A program made the position numbers and the translations under genes. A stretch of 64,000 nucleotides of DNA, from the NCBI GenBank assembly GCA_029891345.1, contig CM057006.1, positions 41,577,056 to 41,641,055 of the forward strand. The letters run 5' to 3'. Under the pieces are notes generated by a model. The model saw nothing but the letters and a program-made list of their open reading frames with translations, was not told the DNA's origin and ran no database searches. Numbering within the stretch: the first letter of the stretch is position 1; every line of letters starts with the position of its first letter. This document shows positions 43,893 through 55,620 of the stretch, piece after piece. The DNA is from Dryococelus australis (taxonomy: Eukaryota > Arthropoda > Insecta > Phasmatodea > Phasmatidae).

Positions 43893-44730
43893 GTTGCTGG
43901 CAGTTTGTGTTTTATTTGGCAATAATAATACATAGTTATTGTTTTAGTGTGTGAAATATGTGGTTTGTTGCTTGTCAGCAGCTCAAGTTCATTTATTTTG
44001 GGGTAAATGCAGTTGGTCATTTTCCAGTATTACCGTTAAAAATGTATGCTCTTGCATACCCAATTGGAGAAGAGTGATTGTGTGCTAGTGGGACATTTTG
44101 TGGTTGTTAAAATTGGAAGCTTTCTCCTGAGTAATTGACAGTGACATTACAAGTGTTTCATAGTAATGAGTATTGTTAAACACTGTAATGGCATGAAGTA
44201 TTAGTCAATATTGTGAACTCTGTTTAATAAAAATAGGGTATGACAATGAAAATTTCTGTGATAATAATACAAAAATTTAAGAACAAGAAATAATTTTGCT
44301 GACAACTTCAGCTTATTCACTATTTTAATTTATGCTGGGCATAACTGAACCAGCGGATCTTACTGACAGATTACAAATAACCATCTTTTTAATGCTGTAT
44401 TGTAATGCTATTTATTTGCACATGAATATTTGAGTTCCAAATATACTAGCTTCAATATCTGTCATGTGTATGTTACAAATGACTCTTACGACGAAAAGGA
44501 TTGGAAAAATTGGGGTGGGGGGGGGGGGTGGAAAAATTGAAGGCGTAATCACCAAGTGTTGAGACGTGGAACACTAATGAAATTAATTGTTGACTTTTCA
44601 CTGTTTGCATAAGCTCCATAGGAGACGTACAGGTTAAGTAGACTAGAATGTTGTTCATGTGTGTACAGTGTATTCTGTGAGAATGCTGGGGAGAAGCTCA
44701 GAGATCTGGCTGTACATAAGATAAAAATAC

Positions 44731-44736
44731 AATAAA
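44731..44736 (+). terminator. Candidate distal poly(A) signal AATAAA
   Basis: AATAAA followed within about 25 bases by GTGTTTTCTTTTTGC. It would give a 3' UTR of about 3.2 kb. Confidence 0.5.
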
Positions 44737-45224
44737 TATATGTGATAAAGGAACCAATCTGTGTTTTCTTTTTGCTCCTTATAAATTCTTGCTGGTGTAG
44801 GAAATAACATTAAAAGTTAGAACATGTTGAAGCCATTTGATAAAATGTATTGTACAAACTGTTTATGTAGCAACTACCACTAAAACAACTGTATAACATG
44901 GAATTATTTGCCTCAGATGCCATTTTGCCATGGGCAATACTTATTGAATTTATTACTGCTTTATGCAGCAGTTGCTCATAAAACAGGGACCAGTATATTT
45001 CAAATTCTACAAAAATGTGTTTACTCATTTTTGAAATTCGAGTTGGACAAACACATTCTCTTTATGCCTTTGGTTAACAGAAGAGGATCAGGAAAAAGAC
45101 AAAATTACTTTAAAAACAATTACAAGGAAACTGAGATGATGTTTGTATCAGTTGCGTAGATGTGTAACAAAATGACAAAAACTCTAAAGAAATTTTTTTT
45201 CTTTATCAGTTTTTATGGCCAAGG

Positions 45225-45244
45225 TTTTTTTTTTTTTTTTTTTT
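45225..45244. repeat. Poly(T) run
   Basis: Twenty consecutive T. It could be the poly(A) tail of a minus-strand retroelement, but no element was recognised next to it. Confidence 0.8.
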
Positions 45245-45734
45245 CAGTTGTATTCATCAGTATGTAAAATTGTTTGTTTAGAGGATTGAATGTAACAAAA
45301 TAATCCACCACAAATTTATTTACTGTATTAATTTTTAATTATAACATTTGAATTACTATCCATTTTATTACTGCAACATACGTGATGTTGGTTTGAACTT
45401 GTCTCAGTTGAAATAAAATGCCAGTGTCAAAATAGGCAGTGGTAGTAAAGTTCTAGTTGTTGCTGGTGCACTTAGTACTGGTGTACATTATTGATTTAGT
45501 TTTCTGTGCATACAATAATTTGGTATTTGATGCTTGGGGACAACCATTTAGCATGTGTCATCGAATTTTCAGGCTCAAGGGAAACAAACAATTGCTAATG
45601 TGAGCACAAACCAAGTGTTAAATGTGTTACATTTCAAGCATATCACAAATGTACATTTATCACGTTGGGTGCCATTTGTAACTTTTCTAATTAAATTCCA
45701 ATTGAATATATCAGATCAGTTAACACTGATGTCA

Positions 45735-46070
45735 TCACCGAGACCATTATGGCCTAGCCTAGGGCGATACCTCGGTGGGAGGAGCCGAAAGGTGACCTTG
45801 CGGTGATTCCAAGAATCTACCCTCAAGGTAGCCACGTGTTTGTATCAGTCTGGGATGCACTCTGGATTCGAACCCCAAAATTCCCAACAGGGAGGGTAAG
45901 TCACCTGGCCTTGTAAAAATAAAAGTCCCATTCAAACTTATTGACCTCCTGACCGTTATGAATCTGAGCTAGCTCTGTGTCGTGGGAAAGGTGAAAGTCT
46001 TTTTTTCTCCTCGTATGGGCCCTGGAGGTTTGGGAGTTTGGGGAGTTCCATCCAGATAATAAGCGTTATA
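45735..46070 (+). repeat. Possible SINE or retroelement fragment
   Basis: A GC-richer segment with GGATTCGAACCCC (B-box-like, about 45863) in an otherwise AT-rich flank. The A-box candidate and boundaries are unclear, so tRNA origin is only suggested. Confidence 0.3.
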
Positions 46071-46199
46071 TTCACTGACCAGTGATGGTAAATGCCTTGC
46101 CACTAGTGGAAACAGTGAATGTCAAAAGGTGTGAAGCCAGCATCAAAGTAAAAATCTCCAAAAAAAAAAAATTAATTACTGTTGTGTGGAAGTATGCCG

Positions 46200-49100
46200 G
46201 TGTTCGTAGTCCTGTGGGAGGAGACGCATTCCTCTTAAGTAGGTAGCTCTGCGGCATAGCCGGTGGAGCGACAGCGGCCGGCTCTGGTTGTGGTTAACTG
46301 GTACTGTTGTAGGCGGTAATTGCTGGAGGAAGGTGTGGGTGTATGGTGGTGTGTGATTCAAGTAGGTATTCAGCTGCAATTCGTACTACGTGTAAATCAA
46401 AGTAAACTGCCACCAAATGTTCAAAGAGAATACGAGGTGATGTAAGTGTGGGAGATTCAAATAGTGGTTGGTCCTCAGTGGTGCTAGGTTGTGGGGAGTT
46501 TACAATCTGTTGTTCAACTTTCTAGAAGGCCTGGAGCAGGCGGAACTTCCTTCCACATCGGTGAGTGCGTGGCATTGAGCTGTTTAAAACACAGCAATCA
46601 CAGGATAATGCAGTTTACTATGTCGGGTCTAACGTGTATGGCTAAGGTCCGACTTTTCCCGTACTATCCTGTGTGTATTACAATCTGGCTATCTCCAGCT
46701 AAGAAAGAATTAGGGTTCAGGTTTCGTGGACAATCAGGGGTTCTGTTTTTTTTGGTGTGAGAGAGCGCGCGCGCGAACGCGTGCTTGCTTGCTTAGTACA
46801 AAATGACTGGGTATATTGTTTCCTACCGTATAGCGTAATGTGTACCAACGTTAAAACTCGGTGAAAGGAATGCACGACCTTATAGACCTACTAAAAGGGT
46901 TTACTTAATAAATGATAGAATTAAATTCTGAAAGGTAGGCTTTAATGTTCACATACTAAATTATTACAAAATACAACATTAACTGAGAACACTATGTAAG
47001 ATTCAGGTAGGTGAATGATTCAACAATAATGCAATTATAACGTCTAACGTGGATCCCACATTAAATATAATTCTAAGAAAATATAAATGGAAGCTTCCTC
47101 TCAAATAAGTCAGTTGGAAGCAACCTGGAAGATGCGGTAAAATTAAGATTGATTTTATGTGAACTAGTAGTTTTATTAAAATAAAACTACTAGGCCAGGT
47201 GTGTGCTCCTATCTTTAATTAAGGGGATTCCAGAAGGGATCTAGTATGTTCAATAAGGGATTACCTCGTGCCAGCGGTGAAGCAGTGGCTGGGCTTTGGT
47301 CTTAAGGGGAGGTCCAGAAGGGACGCTGTCGTCACAACCTCACTGTACCTGGTAGTTGGTAAGGGAATGGGGGTTTGGAGGTTGAGTAGGACAGTGGTGC
47401 TGGAGCCTCAGGCAGACGTCGGCGTGTCTGGAGCTGCTGGGACCCAAAAAAGATGGTCTGTACGGTGGTCGAACCTCCGCGGGGTGCGGTAGGCGGCCGA
47501 AGAAGTCGAGGGCCTTATGTGTGCTGGTGTCCTCTGGAGCTGGACGGCATTGTCAACTGTCACACCACGGTAGCCGGCACGGGTTAGGGCACTTCCCTGT
47601 TCGGGACCCCTTCCGCTTACTCAGCCAGAAGGCGCCGCGGAAATAACTGCCAAGGCCTGCTGTGCTCGGGCATTTATAATGATTTTGGCAGCTGGTGCAG
47701 GACAGTGTATCTCCTCCTTTCCACTAACCAAGGTTGATGGGTAGGGTGGGCTGGACGAGTGCTTGTGAGTAATAAAGGTTCAGTGTGATGGCTCGGTTGA
47801 GTACGTATCCCAGGACCACCTGCGGTATTGTTACGCGAGGTTACTACGAACAAGGTGCTAAGTCTACAGCAACAAACTCAAAGTGAAGGCCGATCCACGT
47901 TTATTTTCAAAGGGAAACGCACATGGTGAATGCACCCTAACTCCTACTAACTCCTGTTGACGGTACGAGTCTTGGCCGGGAAGCTAGAGTACACCACTGA
48001 ATAGGCTGGTAGAGGCAAAGTGTGAACGAACTGGAAGGATGCGGGGTGTGATGTGCTGAATGTCCAAGCGATTATCATTTGCATTTTTGGATACTGTTCC
48101 GGTTTCTCCTTAGGGGCTTATTGGGGGAAACATAGACAGATGGTAGTCACTCATTTTACTACATGGTTAATATATGTTGTCAAGCTTTAAAACGTACAAC
48201 TTTTACATCAATTCAAATACAATACTGAACATTAAATAATAAGTTACCTTAACAGAGGAGTTAAATATATTGAACTATCAAGTTACTGACTATTCATGCC
48301 ACACCGTTGTAAAGTTAACTGCAGTCTTTACTTAAGTCACCAGCTTGTTATCACCTTGATGCTGTTGCTGAAGGCTGCTCATCATGTAGTCTCACTACGA
48401 TGGTTCTCGGCACACCCTTTGTCACTCCATGTTGTGTCTTCGTCTCATTGGGCTGCAGTGAGCCCATTCTTTGTGGCCTGGCGGCGTTCAAGTATTTGCA
48501 GCGTGTTTACAAACTTGACGCATGCCCGAATAGGCTACTAGGCACTGTGGTCGAGGATTTTGTCGGCTAGACCAAAAGCGGGGTGATTTAGATTAAATTG
48601 ACTGCAAGAGGCGATGGGTGTTGGTTAGTACATATTTACTCCTGCTTCTTGGGTGCCCTTGTCGTGGTGAATTTTACCCAGGCGTAGCTACCTTGGCCCA
48701 CGCCAAATTGGCGATTCCACAGGTGAGTCTTGGTCCAGAAGTAAATGTTATCCCAGCCAAATCTTACTTAAGTACCAGTTAACAACCCTTTTATCACGGG
48801 ATGGCAAGAGGGGTGAATTCGTAGACACGGAGATATGAATAATATAGTTACCGGAGCAGTTAATATGACTCGTGTCTGAGTTGGGCGGCACAGTCCCATT
48901 CCGTCTGCCTCTCCGGTGTAGGTTGAAGAAGTGTACTAAACTGGCTGGTGGCAAGGAACGTTGCGTTTCATTCCCTACATTTTCGGCAGTGCCTATGATT
49001 GTAAGGCATCGAGTCTCTGCACACAGTATACTAGGTACACCTTGATGCGAACAAACTAAACACAATTTATAGTGTCAGTCCGGTTTTGGCTTGCTGATCA

Positions 49101-51260
49101 GGATTTGTAAAGTCTCCACTGATCCTCCACGCTATGTGGGCTGATCGGAGATGGGGAGCTGTTTGGGTCACCAATGCCGCCACTGGATATGCATGCACAC
49201 AGGAATGGGCAGCAAGTCTCAAGCTACGATATATCCCAGCACTAGCAATGCTCTTGGATAAGGCAATAACTCGAGACTGTCGCTCCTCCCTGGGTAAAGG
49301 TGTTACTAGTGGTTGTGGCTCCTCTGTTTCTCTCCGCCTCCTCTGTTTCTCTCCGCCGGCACTAGGGACAGTGCTGTGACAGTTGGAAAGCAACAGATGA
49401 CCGTCTAATGGATGTATGAGGAAATTTGACGGACCCATGAAGGGTGCCCGTTGTTGAAGTTAATTTGGTTATATAAATTACCCAGTTCTTGTCTAGGGTG
49501 TATGTAACAACCTTTATCTAGCAGGCAACCAGACAGATACTATAAGAAATAAAAGCTGAAAAGTAAGAAACAAAAGTATGTTTATTGAAGTCTCAATAAA
49601 CATGCAACATGTGCTACCTCCTACCAGGCAATTGAGTGTTGAAGGTTACTACGCTGGCCAGGTGTAGGCGACCTGGTTCTAATGGAGAATTAGCTAAACG
49701 AGAAAATACTTCTAAACTGTTCTAATAAAGATGTCTTGAGGAGACAAAGTGAATTAAAAACGTGCTGGTAAGAGTGTTCGCTGGTTGTCGGGTTGACTGA
49801 TCGTCGATTGTGAAGTAGACGCAGGGGACGTACTCAAAGCTTCGAAATTCTCTGGGTTGCGTATCCTGTAGGTGAAGAAAATTAGCTCATAAGTTTCTGC
49901 TGCCTGCAGCGTAGGCAATGTGTCACCCGCGTCTGTAGTGGTGTAAGAGGTACTCTTGGCGATGAGTTGTAATCGCATTTGATTAGTTGTATAAGTGGAG
50001 GGTGTCAATTTATAATGCTGTTTTCCAAACCTCTCGCTGTTCGTGGCGTCGCCCTCAATACTGTCGATTGTCACCTCTGTGTGGGGTGTTTCTGGCAAGC
50101 ATTAAATATATTGCTTGCCCACACCATAATATTACTTTGCCACTTCAATGAGAGCTGGTCCCCCAGCTCTGGAATAGGTGCATGGCGATGTGGTAAGTTA
50201 AGACTGGGTCCTTGCGGGCCACGTCTGCTTCTTGGCAGTGGGAATATAGACGGTTGTAGCCTCTTCGATACGGTGGGATTTTAAGGTTAGTAGTGTAGGT
50301 CGATGCAAGGTAAATTAGGGTGAGGAGATGCGGTGCCTTCTTTCTTGCCTCTAATGCATGGTAATGTACGTGCGGTTTACGGTTTTTTTTTACAACGGGC
50401 AATCTACTGAATTTCAATGTTTGTGGTCATGACACTGATATTCCTCTTTACTCTGCGTGTATACTCTTCTGCACAGTTGATGCGGCTGACGCAAACTGAT
50501 TTTCAGACGCGTAACCCGGCCGCCTGCTTGATGTCTTAACATTTCTGTGTGTGGCCTTGCAATTATTAAATTAATGTTGATAAGCAACTTGAATATTACT
50601 TCGATACAATTTTAAAATTTGACATTAAATTTTAACTTAGAAAAGTTTATGCAAGAATTTCTCAACCCATTACAAAAGGTTTTTAAATGGTTTTTAATGT
50701 TTATATAATATTGTTCATGAAAATGTTGTGATTACAATGACTTCGCGATTTAAAAATTTGTTTACAATGGCTTATTTTATATTGCTGAAATAAATTTCAG
50801 AATTAGACATTTTGTGTATACTATTTATGTTTATACATACTGACCAGTGTCCGGGTTGTTGATTAGGTGACACAGTCGAATTAAGTGGAGCAGTCGATGT
50901 GGCTTAGCTGTGCTAGACCAGCACACGTGTTAAGGCATTTATTGTTCCAGTTGGCGTTTTCGCTCGATACTTTTACTGGACAAGTAGCTCTGCAGATCGG
51001 CACAAAGTTATTGATAGCTTGGCTGGCTAGTGTCGGACGGTCGTCTACCTTCTGGCCTGCTATGGGTTTACGTGGTGAAGTAGATAACTGGTGGTTCACT
51101 ATTCTGGTGAATATTCAGTGGCTTAAATGAGACGTGCCGAGGGTGACCATGGAGGTGGCCTCCCACACCACTACCCTCTTCGCCTGCCTAGACCAATATG
51201 CCAAAATGGCCACGATGAGAGCTCCAAGAGCCGGCTCCAAGGTCGTTGTCAACTGCATGA
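46200..51260 (-). mobile_element. Cluster of GC-rich LTR-like sequences
   Basis: Five kilobases of mixed GC-rich and AT-rich modules. At 47304-47760 there is a block sharing GTCCAGAAGGGACG and GGAGCTGGACGGCAT with 29889-30050, with a minus-strand TATA-like TATAAATG (47671-47678). Minus-strand AATAAA occurs at several places (for example near 47900 and 49585). The minus-strand frame 49754-50098 is 114 codons long, others are shorter; none has a recognised domain. Probably several pieces of one or more LTR element families, all in the same orientation. Individual ends cannot be set by eye. Confidence 0.35.
49754..50098 (-). CDS. Hypothetical protein, possible element ORF
   Basis: 114 codons, Thr/Ser-rich, starting MPETPHTEVTIDSIEGDA and ending QPDNQRTLLPARF. 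No domain, signal peptide or membrane segment visible. It lies inside the GC-rich repeat cluster and may be an element relic or a chance frame. Confidence 0.2.
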   Translation of the reverse strand: MPETPHTEVTIDSIEGDATNSERFGKQHYKLTPSTYTTNQMRLQLIAKSTSYTTTDAGDTLPTLQAAETYELIFFTYRIRNPENFEALSTSPASTSQSTISQPDNQRTLLPARF

Positions 51261-51923
51261 AATCTTATGCATGCTCTTTTAAAAACTAACATTATACATC
51301 TTATTCTTTTAATAGCACAAATATGTTGGTGACATCCCCGCAAGCCTCCACACATTTCTCTGGTTGCTCATTTCTGCCATTTCTTGCCATTTCTGTGTTC
51401 CGTTTTGCGATCGGAAATGCCATTGACTCCATACTTGGGTCCTGGACATTTGATATGGTATTTTCCCCTTGTGCTCCTACTACTGTAAACTTCGTAGAAT
51501 GCGCGAACGGGCTTGCTGGTCCATTTGTGCATCTGCTGATCATCTCATGCTGTTGAAGCATTGGCAACTGCAGGCCGAATGTGCACTGCTTGCATCTGGA
51601 CCGCTATGTCAGAGTGCTGACAGTGTCCAGACAGGTAGTGCAGTGGCAACGGGTCAATTCCCCCTAGGTCTCACATCTAGCAGACTCTGTTCCTTCTTCA
51701 TTACAGCTTATTGTGTTTCTCGCTACGAACTGCTTGTGAGTGGGTGTTGCGAGTTTTCTCAGAATTGCCAGTCGTCGCAATTTCGTGCCCTGTCGTGGTT
51801 TTTCTCTGGTTTCATGCTTGCGCTTGCGAGCTGGTTTGAATCAGTGCTTAACGAACTGCTGTCTTTACACTGTTCGTAGATAATCCCGCCATTGCCTGTC
51901 AGTACTGTGTTACTTGACTCTAT

Positions 51924-52160
51924 TCAGTCGTGGTGAAATGCGCACGAACATTGCTGACACTGTATGGTGTTCGTTCCAGTCCCTAGGCAAATTGTTTTAG
52001 GGCACTGGTTGAATATGGCTAAGCAGAGCCATGGGGTGTGCCACTCATTGTTGCTTGATGAACAATTGCACTGTGGGTGTTTGCCTGCTAATTTACCCAT
52101 ATGTTTCAATTTATTACACTGGTGACATGTTTCAGTCCCCACGTCAAATAAAAAACCCAT
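51924..52160 (-). CDS. Hypothetical cysteine-rich short protein, possible relic
   Basis: 78 codons with clustered Cys/His pairs (ETCHQCNKLKHMG, HPQCNCSSSNNEW, IQCQQCSCAFHHD), which could form a small zinc-binding module. A second minus-strand frame (51301-51567) lies downstream but does not join it without stops. No family recognised; a decayed transposase or other element gene is possible. Confidence 0.25.
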   Translation of the reverse strand: MGFLFDVGTETCHQCNKLKHMGKLAGKHPQCNCSSSNNEWHTPWLCLAIFNQCPKTICLGTGTNTIQCQQCSCAFHHD

Positions 52161-53140
52161 GATTTTAGGTTTCGGAACTAATATAATATCTAAAAGGAAT
52201 TTTCTTTAATTTGACAAAATAATCTTGTGATTCGGTGCTGATGTAAACTGTTCCTTAATGTAGCACTGTGACTTGCAATGCGTTCGATAACAACTGTGGA
52301 AAACATCCTATTTAGTCCGAGTTGGAAATGTTCACTGTGTTATGTTGTCTATGGACGGTGTGTGTGTGCAATCTTTTTCTAACTTCCATATAACTAAGTG
52401 TTAAGAGAAAGCCCAGTGGATAGGGTGGGATTTTACTGCATCTCAGGGCTAGACCCCTTGCACCTACAAGGATAGGAAATCATGAAGGAGACATGTATCA
52501 CAGCAGAGAGGGATTGGGCAGCCATGACTTGCAATTGGGGCCATGACTACCTCCCTAAATGTACTTATAGCTAAGCTAACACTAGAAGAAACTGGGAAAA
52601 ACCGGCATAGACACCATAAAAATCCAGTCGTCACGATATAATTCAAAATATTAATGCATTAATCAGAGATGCTACGGGAGACAGAGTGTTTGTATAACAT
52701 GCTCATGTTAGTAGAGATCGAAAAGCTAGTAGAGAGGGGACGGGAACTTTATTTACTTTCTCCATGGCAACTGGAGGGAGACACTGGCATGTAACCATGG
52801 AGGTGCTTGCGCGCCTCTCTGGAGGGGAAGTGGCGCTATTGGGCAACTTCGCCCCGATTCCCCGGTATAACCTGAAAATTAAAGAGAATAAGGTGTGTTG
52901 CCAGTAAGAGATGGTACAGCCTGTGAAAAGAAAGAGGTCAATAATTAATCTAAGTTCAAAAAGCCTAAGTGTCTATAGTAACATATGTCCTCGGGGACAT
53001 ATGTGTCTAAACTTAATGCTGTGCTACCTCGCATCGGCCAATCCCTGTAGCCATAGGCTGTAACAGGGCATATCTACGGCCATATGCTACGAGTGCATGG
53101 AGCTTCGTATAAAGGAGGGTTGATAGGTTGACACAGGTGA
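52161..53140. other. No gene recognised
   Basis: Mixed-composition DNA with no supported coding region or repeat boundary. It may be the edge of older insertions. Confidence 0.4.
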
Positions 53141-53144
53141 GGTC

Positions 53145-53540
53145 TCTCACCTACTGCAGCAGAGAGCCACACGTCGCCACAAGCCCTACAGTTATTTGCG
53201 GGTATAACTGTTCAGTGGCTATCTTGTAATCGGCAGTGGCGAAGGACCATGCCTACAAACAGCTGGTTGGGAAGACAGGCTAAACTAATTTAAAAGGTAA
53301 TAAGTAATGTAGGCTGAGCTGCCCCTACAGTGCAGCTCAGTTTATTCTACAGCAATTATAATTAGAACTTAAGAGTTAGGAGGTGTGTGTGTGGGGGGGG
53401 GGGGGGTCTCTCACCAGCTACTTCAGAGAGCACACTATTGCCACAGCCTCCTCAGATTTTGCAGATAATCTGACGAGAGGCAGCCTTGGAATCGGCAGTG
53501 GCGAATGGACCATACCTACAAGCAGCTGGCTGGGAAGTGA
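53145..53540. repeat. Two diverged copies of a 130-150-bp unit
   Basis: Unit 1 (about 53145-53275) and unit 2 (about 53405-53535) share GGTCTCTCACC, AGAGAGC-ACAC, GCCACA, TCGGCAGTGGCGAA, GGACCAT-CCTACAA and AGCTGG-TGGGAAG in the same order. A G14 run (53393-53406) precedes unit 2. They adjoin the 3' side of the LINE and may belong to its tail or to a separate tandem repeat. Confidence 0.6.
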
Positions 53541-53559
53541 GGTGTATTATTCTAATTAA

Positions 53560-55620
53560 AATATTATTTACTTATCATTTAATCTAGACTGATCAGTCCC
53601 TTTAGGACTGCTCAGATTAGTCCTCTCCAATAGACTATTAAGGCTGCGCAGGCGCTATCAAAATGGAAATGGCAGTGTGTTACACCAGGGCTAAGGGGAC
53701 CCATGTTCTAAGAGCAACTTTGATCGTTTATAGCGCTGTGTTTCGTCGATATCATACTCCCCAAGGGCAGTAATGAGTGGATTGGTATGCTCTTCATTTG
53801 ATTTGTAAAAGTTTTGGGCCTGTTTTAGAATTACGTCTTGCAGCAGTTCTTGTTTGAGCTTTGTGTGCAAGCACCTTTTACGGACATAGTGTGATGCATG
53901 TGCTGCCATCCTAAGGAATTTATTCTGCACCACTTGTAGTGAATTGAGATGGGTTTGTGCGTAGTAGGCCCAAGCAGGGGCTGCTGAAGTAATAATGGGT
54001 CAAATCATAGTCTGATATATTTGAATCCATATTTATGCAACAAACCAGAATGGTAGTTTAACAGTGTATATAAATCTTTCATGCTAGAATAAGCAACATT
54101 TCGCTTAGACTCCACATGTTTCTGCCATGTCAGCTTTCTATCCATTGTGAGGCCAAGGTATTTTACCTCGTCTTTAAAAGGAATATTCTCCCCGAAGAGA
54201 GTAAGTTGAAGGTTAGGGTGGATGTTGCGATGCGTGAAGACTAGCGCTTCGCATTTACCCACATTTATTTTGATTCGCCACAGGCGAAAATAAGTTTCTA
54301 GCTCATTGAGCTGTGCTTGGGAGCGCTGAATGGCAAGTTAGGCCCGGCAGGACCAAGTGTAGATGACAGTGTTATCTGCATAAATTCCTAAATTGATATG
54401 CCAATTAGGGGTATGCGGAATATCGTGGGTATATATATATATATATATTATAAAGGGTTGTCCCTTGTATACTGCCCTGGGGGACTTCTGCCCTAATATA
54501 TTTCTTTTGAGATATTGATCCTTCAATGGAAACAGAGAATGAACATTTATCAAGATAGGATGCCAGAAACTTGATATAACAATCGGGGAAATTATTTTGG
54601 TATAATTTATAAAGAAGCCCCATGTGGATAACCATGTCAAAAACTTTTTCCACGTCTAGGAATACTGCAACCGTATATTGGCGCCAATAGAAAGTATTAG
54701 TTACACGTTCGGACAAATGGACTAACTAATGTACAGTAGAATGATTTTTCCTAAAGTCATATTGCTCATTACGAAACAAATTAATATTGGAAATATGAGT
54801 GTTAAGGCGGCGCAATAAAACTCGTTCATTAATTTTAGAGAGCGAGTTAAGCAGGCTGATTGGGCGGTAGTTTTGTAATTGAGCCGAGTCTTTGCCCGGT
54901 TTGGGGAATACAATTACTGAGGCGCATTTCCAGGGAGTAGGGAAGTGGGCAAAATTAAAACTTGCATTAATGCACTCTGCCATAGCCTCAAACATGCTGT
55001 CAGGCAGTTGCTTGAGTACTATAGCCTGCAGGGAGTCGAACCCAGGTGCGTTTCAGGGTTTCATATATTTAATAATATGCTTAACTTCCTCCACATGCGT
55101 GGGGTCTGGTTCAGCCACTGTGGGCTGTCTCAGACGCTCTCAGAGGTTCCTATAAGTACGGGCCACAAAAGCTGGATCAGCTGGAATTATATTGGGTTGG
55201 AAAATGTGCTCTAATTGATTGGCCATAGACTCAGCCTTCTGCTGAAGCGTATAGGCCACTCCTGCATTGCATTGAAGAGGCGGGATTGGATCGTGTTTTT
55301 TTGTAAACACTTTAGTCTTGTGCCACAGACTGGAAACATAAAAGGGACAATGTATCATTTATAAATTTCAGCCTGCCAAGCAGTGATTTCAATGTCAATA
55401 CACTCTCTTATGTTATTAATCTGGGCTTTTAATTGCCGAGCTCAAGTGCTGGAATACAGTCTACGGGCCAATTTTTGCATGCCTGATTTGATCAGGAAGC
55501 TTATCTGTGCTAGTCCTCGGTGTTTTCTCCAGGACAAACTTATTCATTCCTGTCTGAATTATATCTGTGACGTGCTCGACAGCGGAGTCTAATTCGTTGG
55601 GAGTACTCGTTTATTGTATT
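53560..55620 (-). mobile_element. Jockey-like non-LTR retrotransposon (LINE), 5'-truncated and dead
   Basis: The minus strand encodes, in several broken frames, the order expected of Jockey-clade ORF2: a pre-RT linker (NELDSAVEHVT, ARQLKAQINNIRE; 55600-55400), FPKPGKDSAQLQNYRPISLL (54895-54840), RT motif A in FLDVEKVFDM (about 54660), motif B VPQGS (about 54485), motif C as YADNT (about 54375; the usual second Asp is Asn), then KYLGLTMDRKLTWQKH (about 54150) and a C-terminal part to 53691. No endonuclease domain was found, so the copy is 5'-truncated. Stops, frameshifts and a TA-repeat expansion inside the RT make it inactive. The 3' end is approximate. Confidence 0.88.

Larger units (their letters stand above)
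41566..44760 (+). other. GckIII: 3' UTR of the GckIII gene
   Basis: Non-coding AT-rich sequence directly after the stop codon, free of recognisable transposons, unlike the introns. AATAAA signals at 42330-42335, 43887-43892, 44226-44231 and 44731-44736. The ones at 43887 and 44731 are followed by GT/T-rich stretches (GTTTGTGTTTTATTTGG; CTGTGTTTTCTTTTTGC), typical of cleavage sites. Alternative poly(A) use is plausible. The 3' limit is inferred. Confidence 0.55.

Noticed and set aside
49067-49438. 123-codon minus-strand frame
   Set aside because: No recognisable domain, and it overlaps a + strand frame of similar quality within the GC-rich repeat cluster.
51469-51879. 136-codon + strand frame
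   Set aside because: Composition-driven Cys/Ser/Leu-rich sequence without a domain, in a region of decayed repeats.
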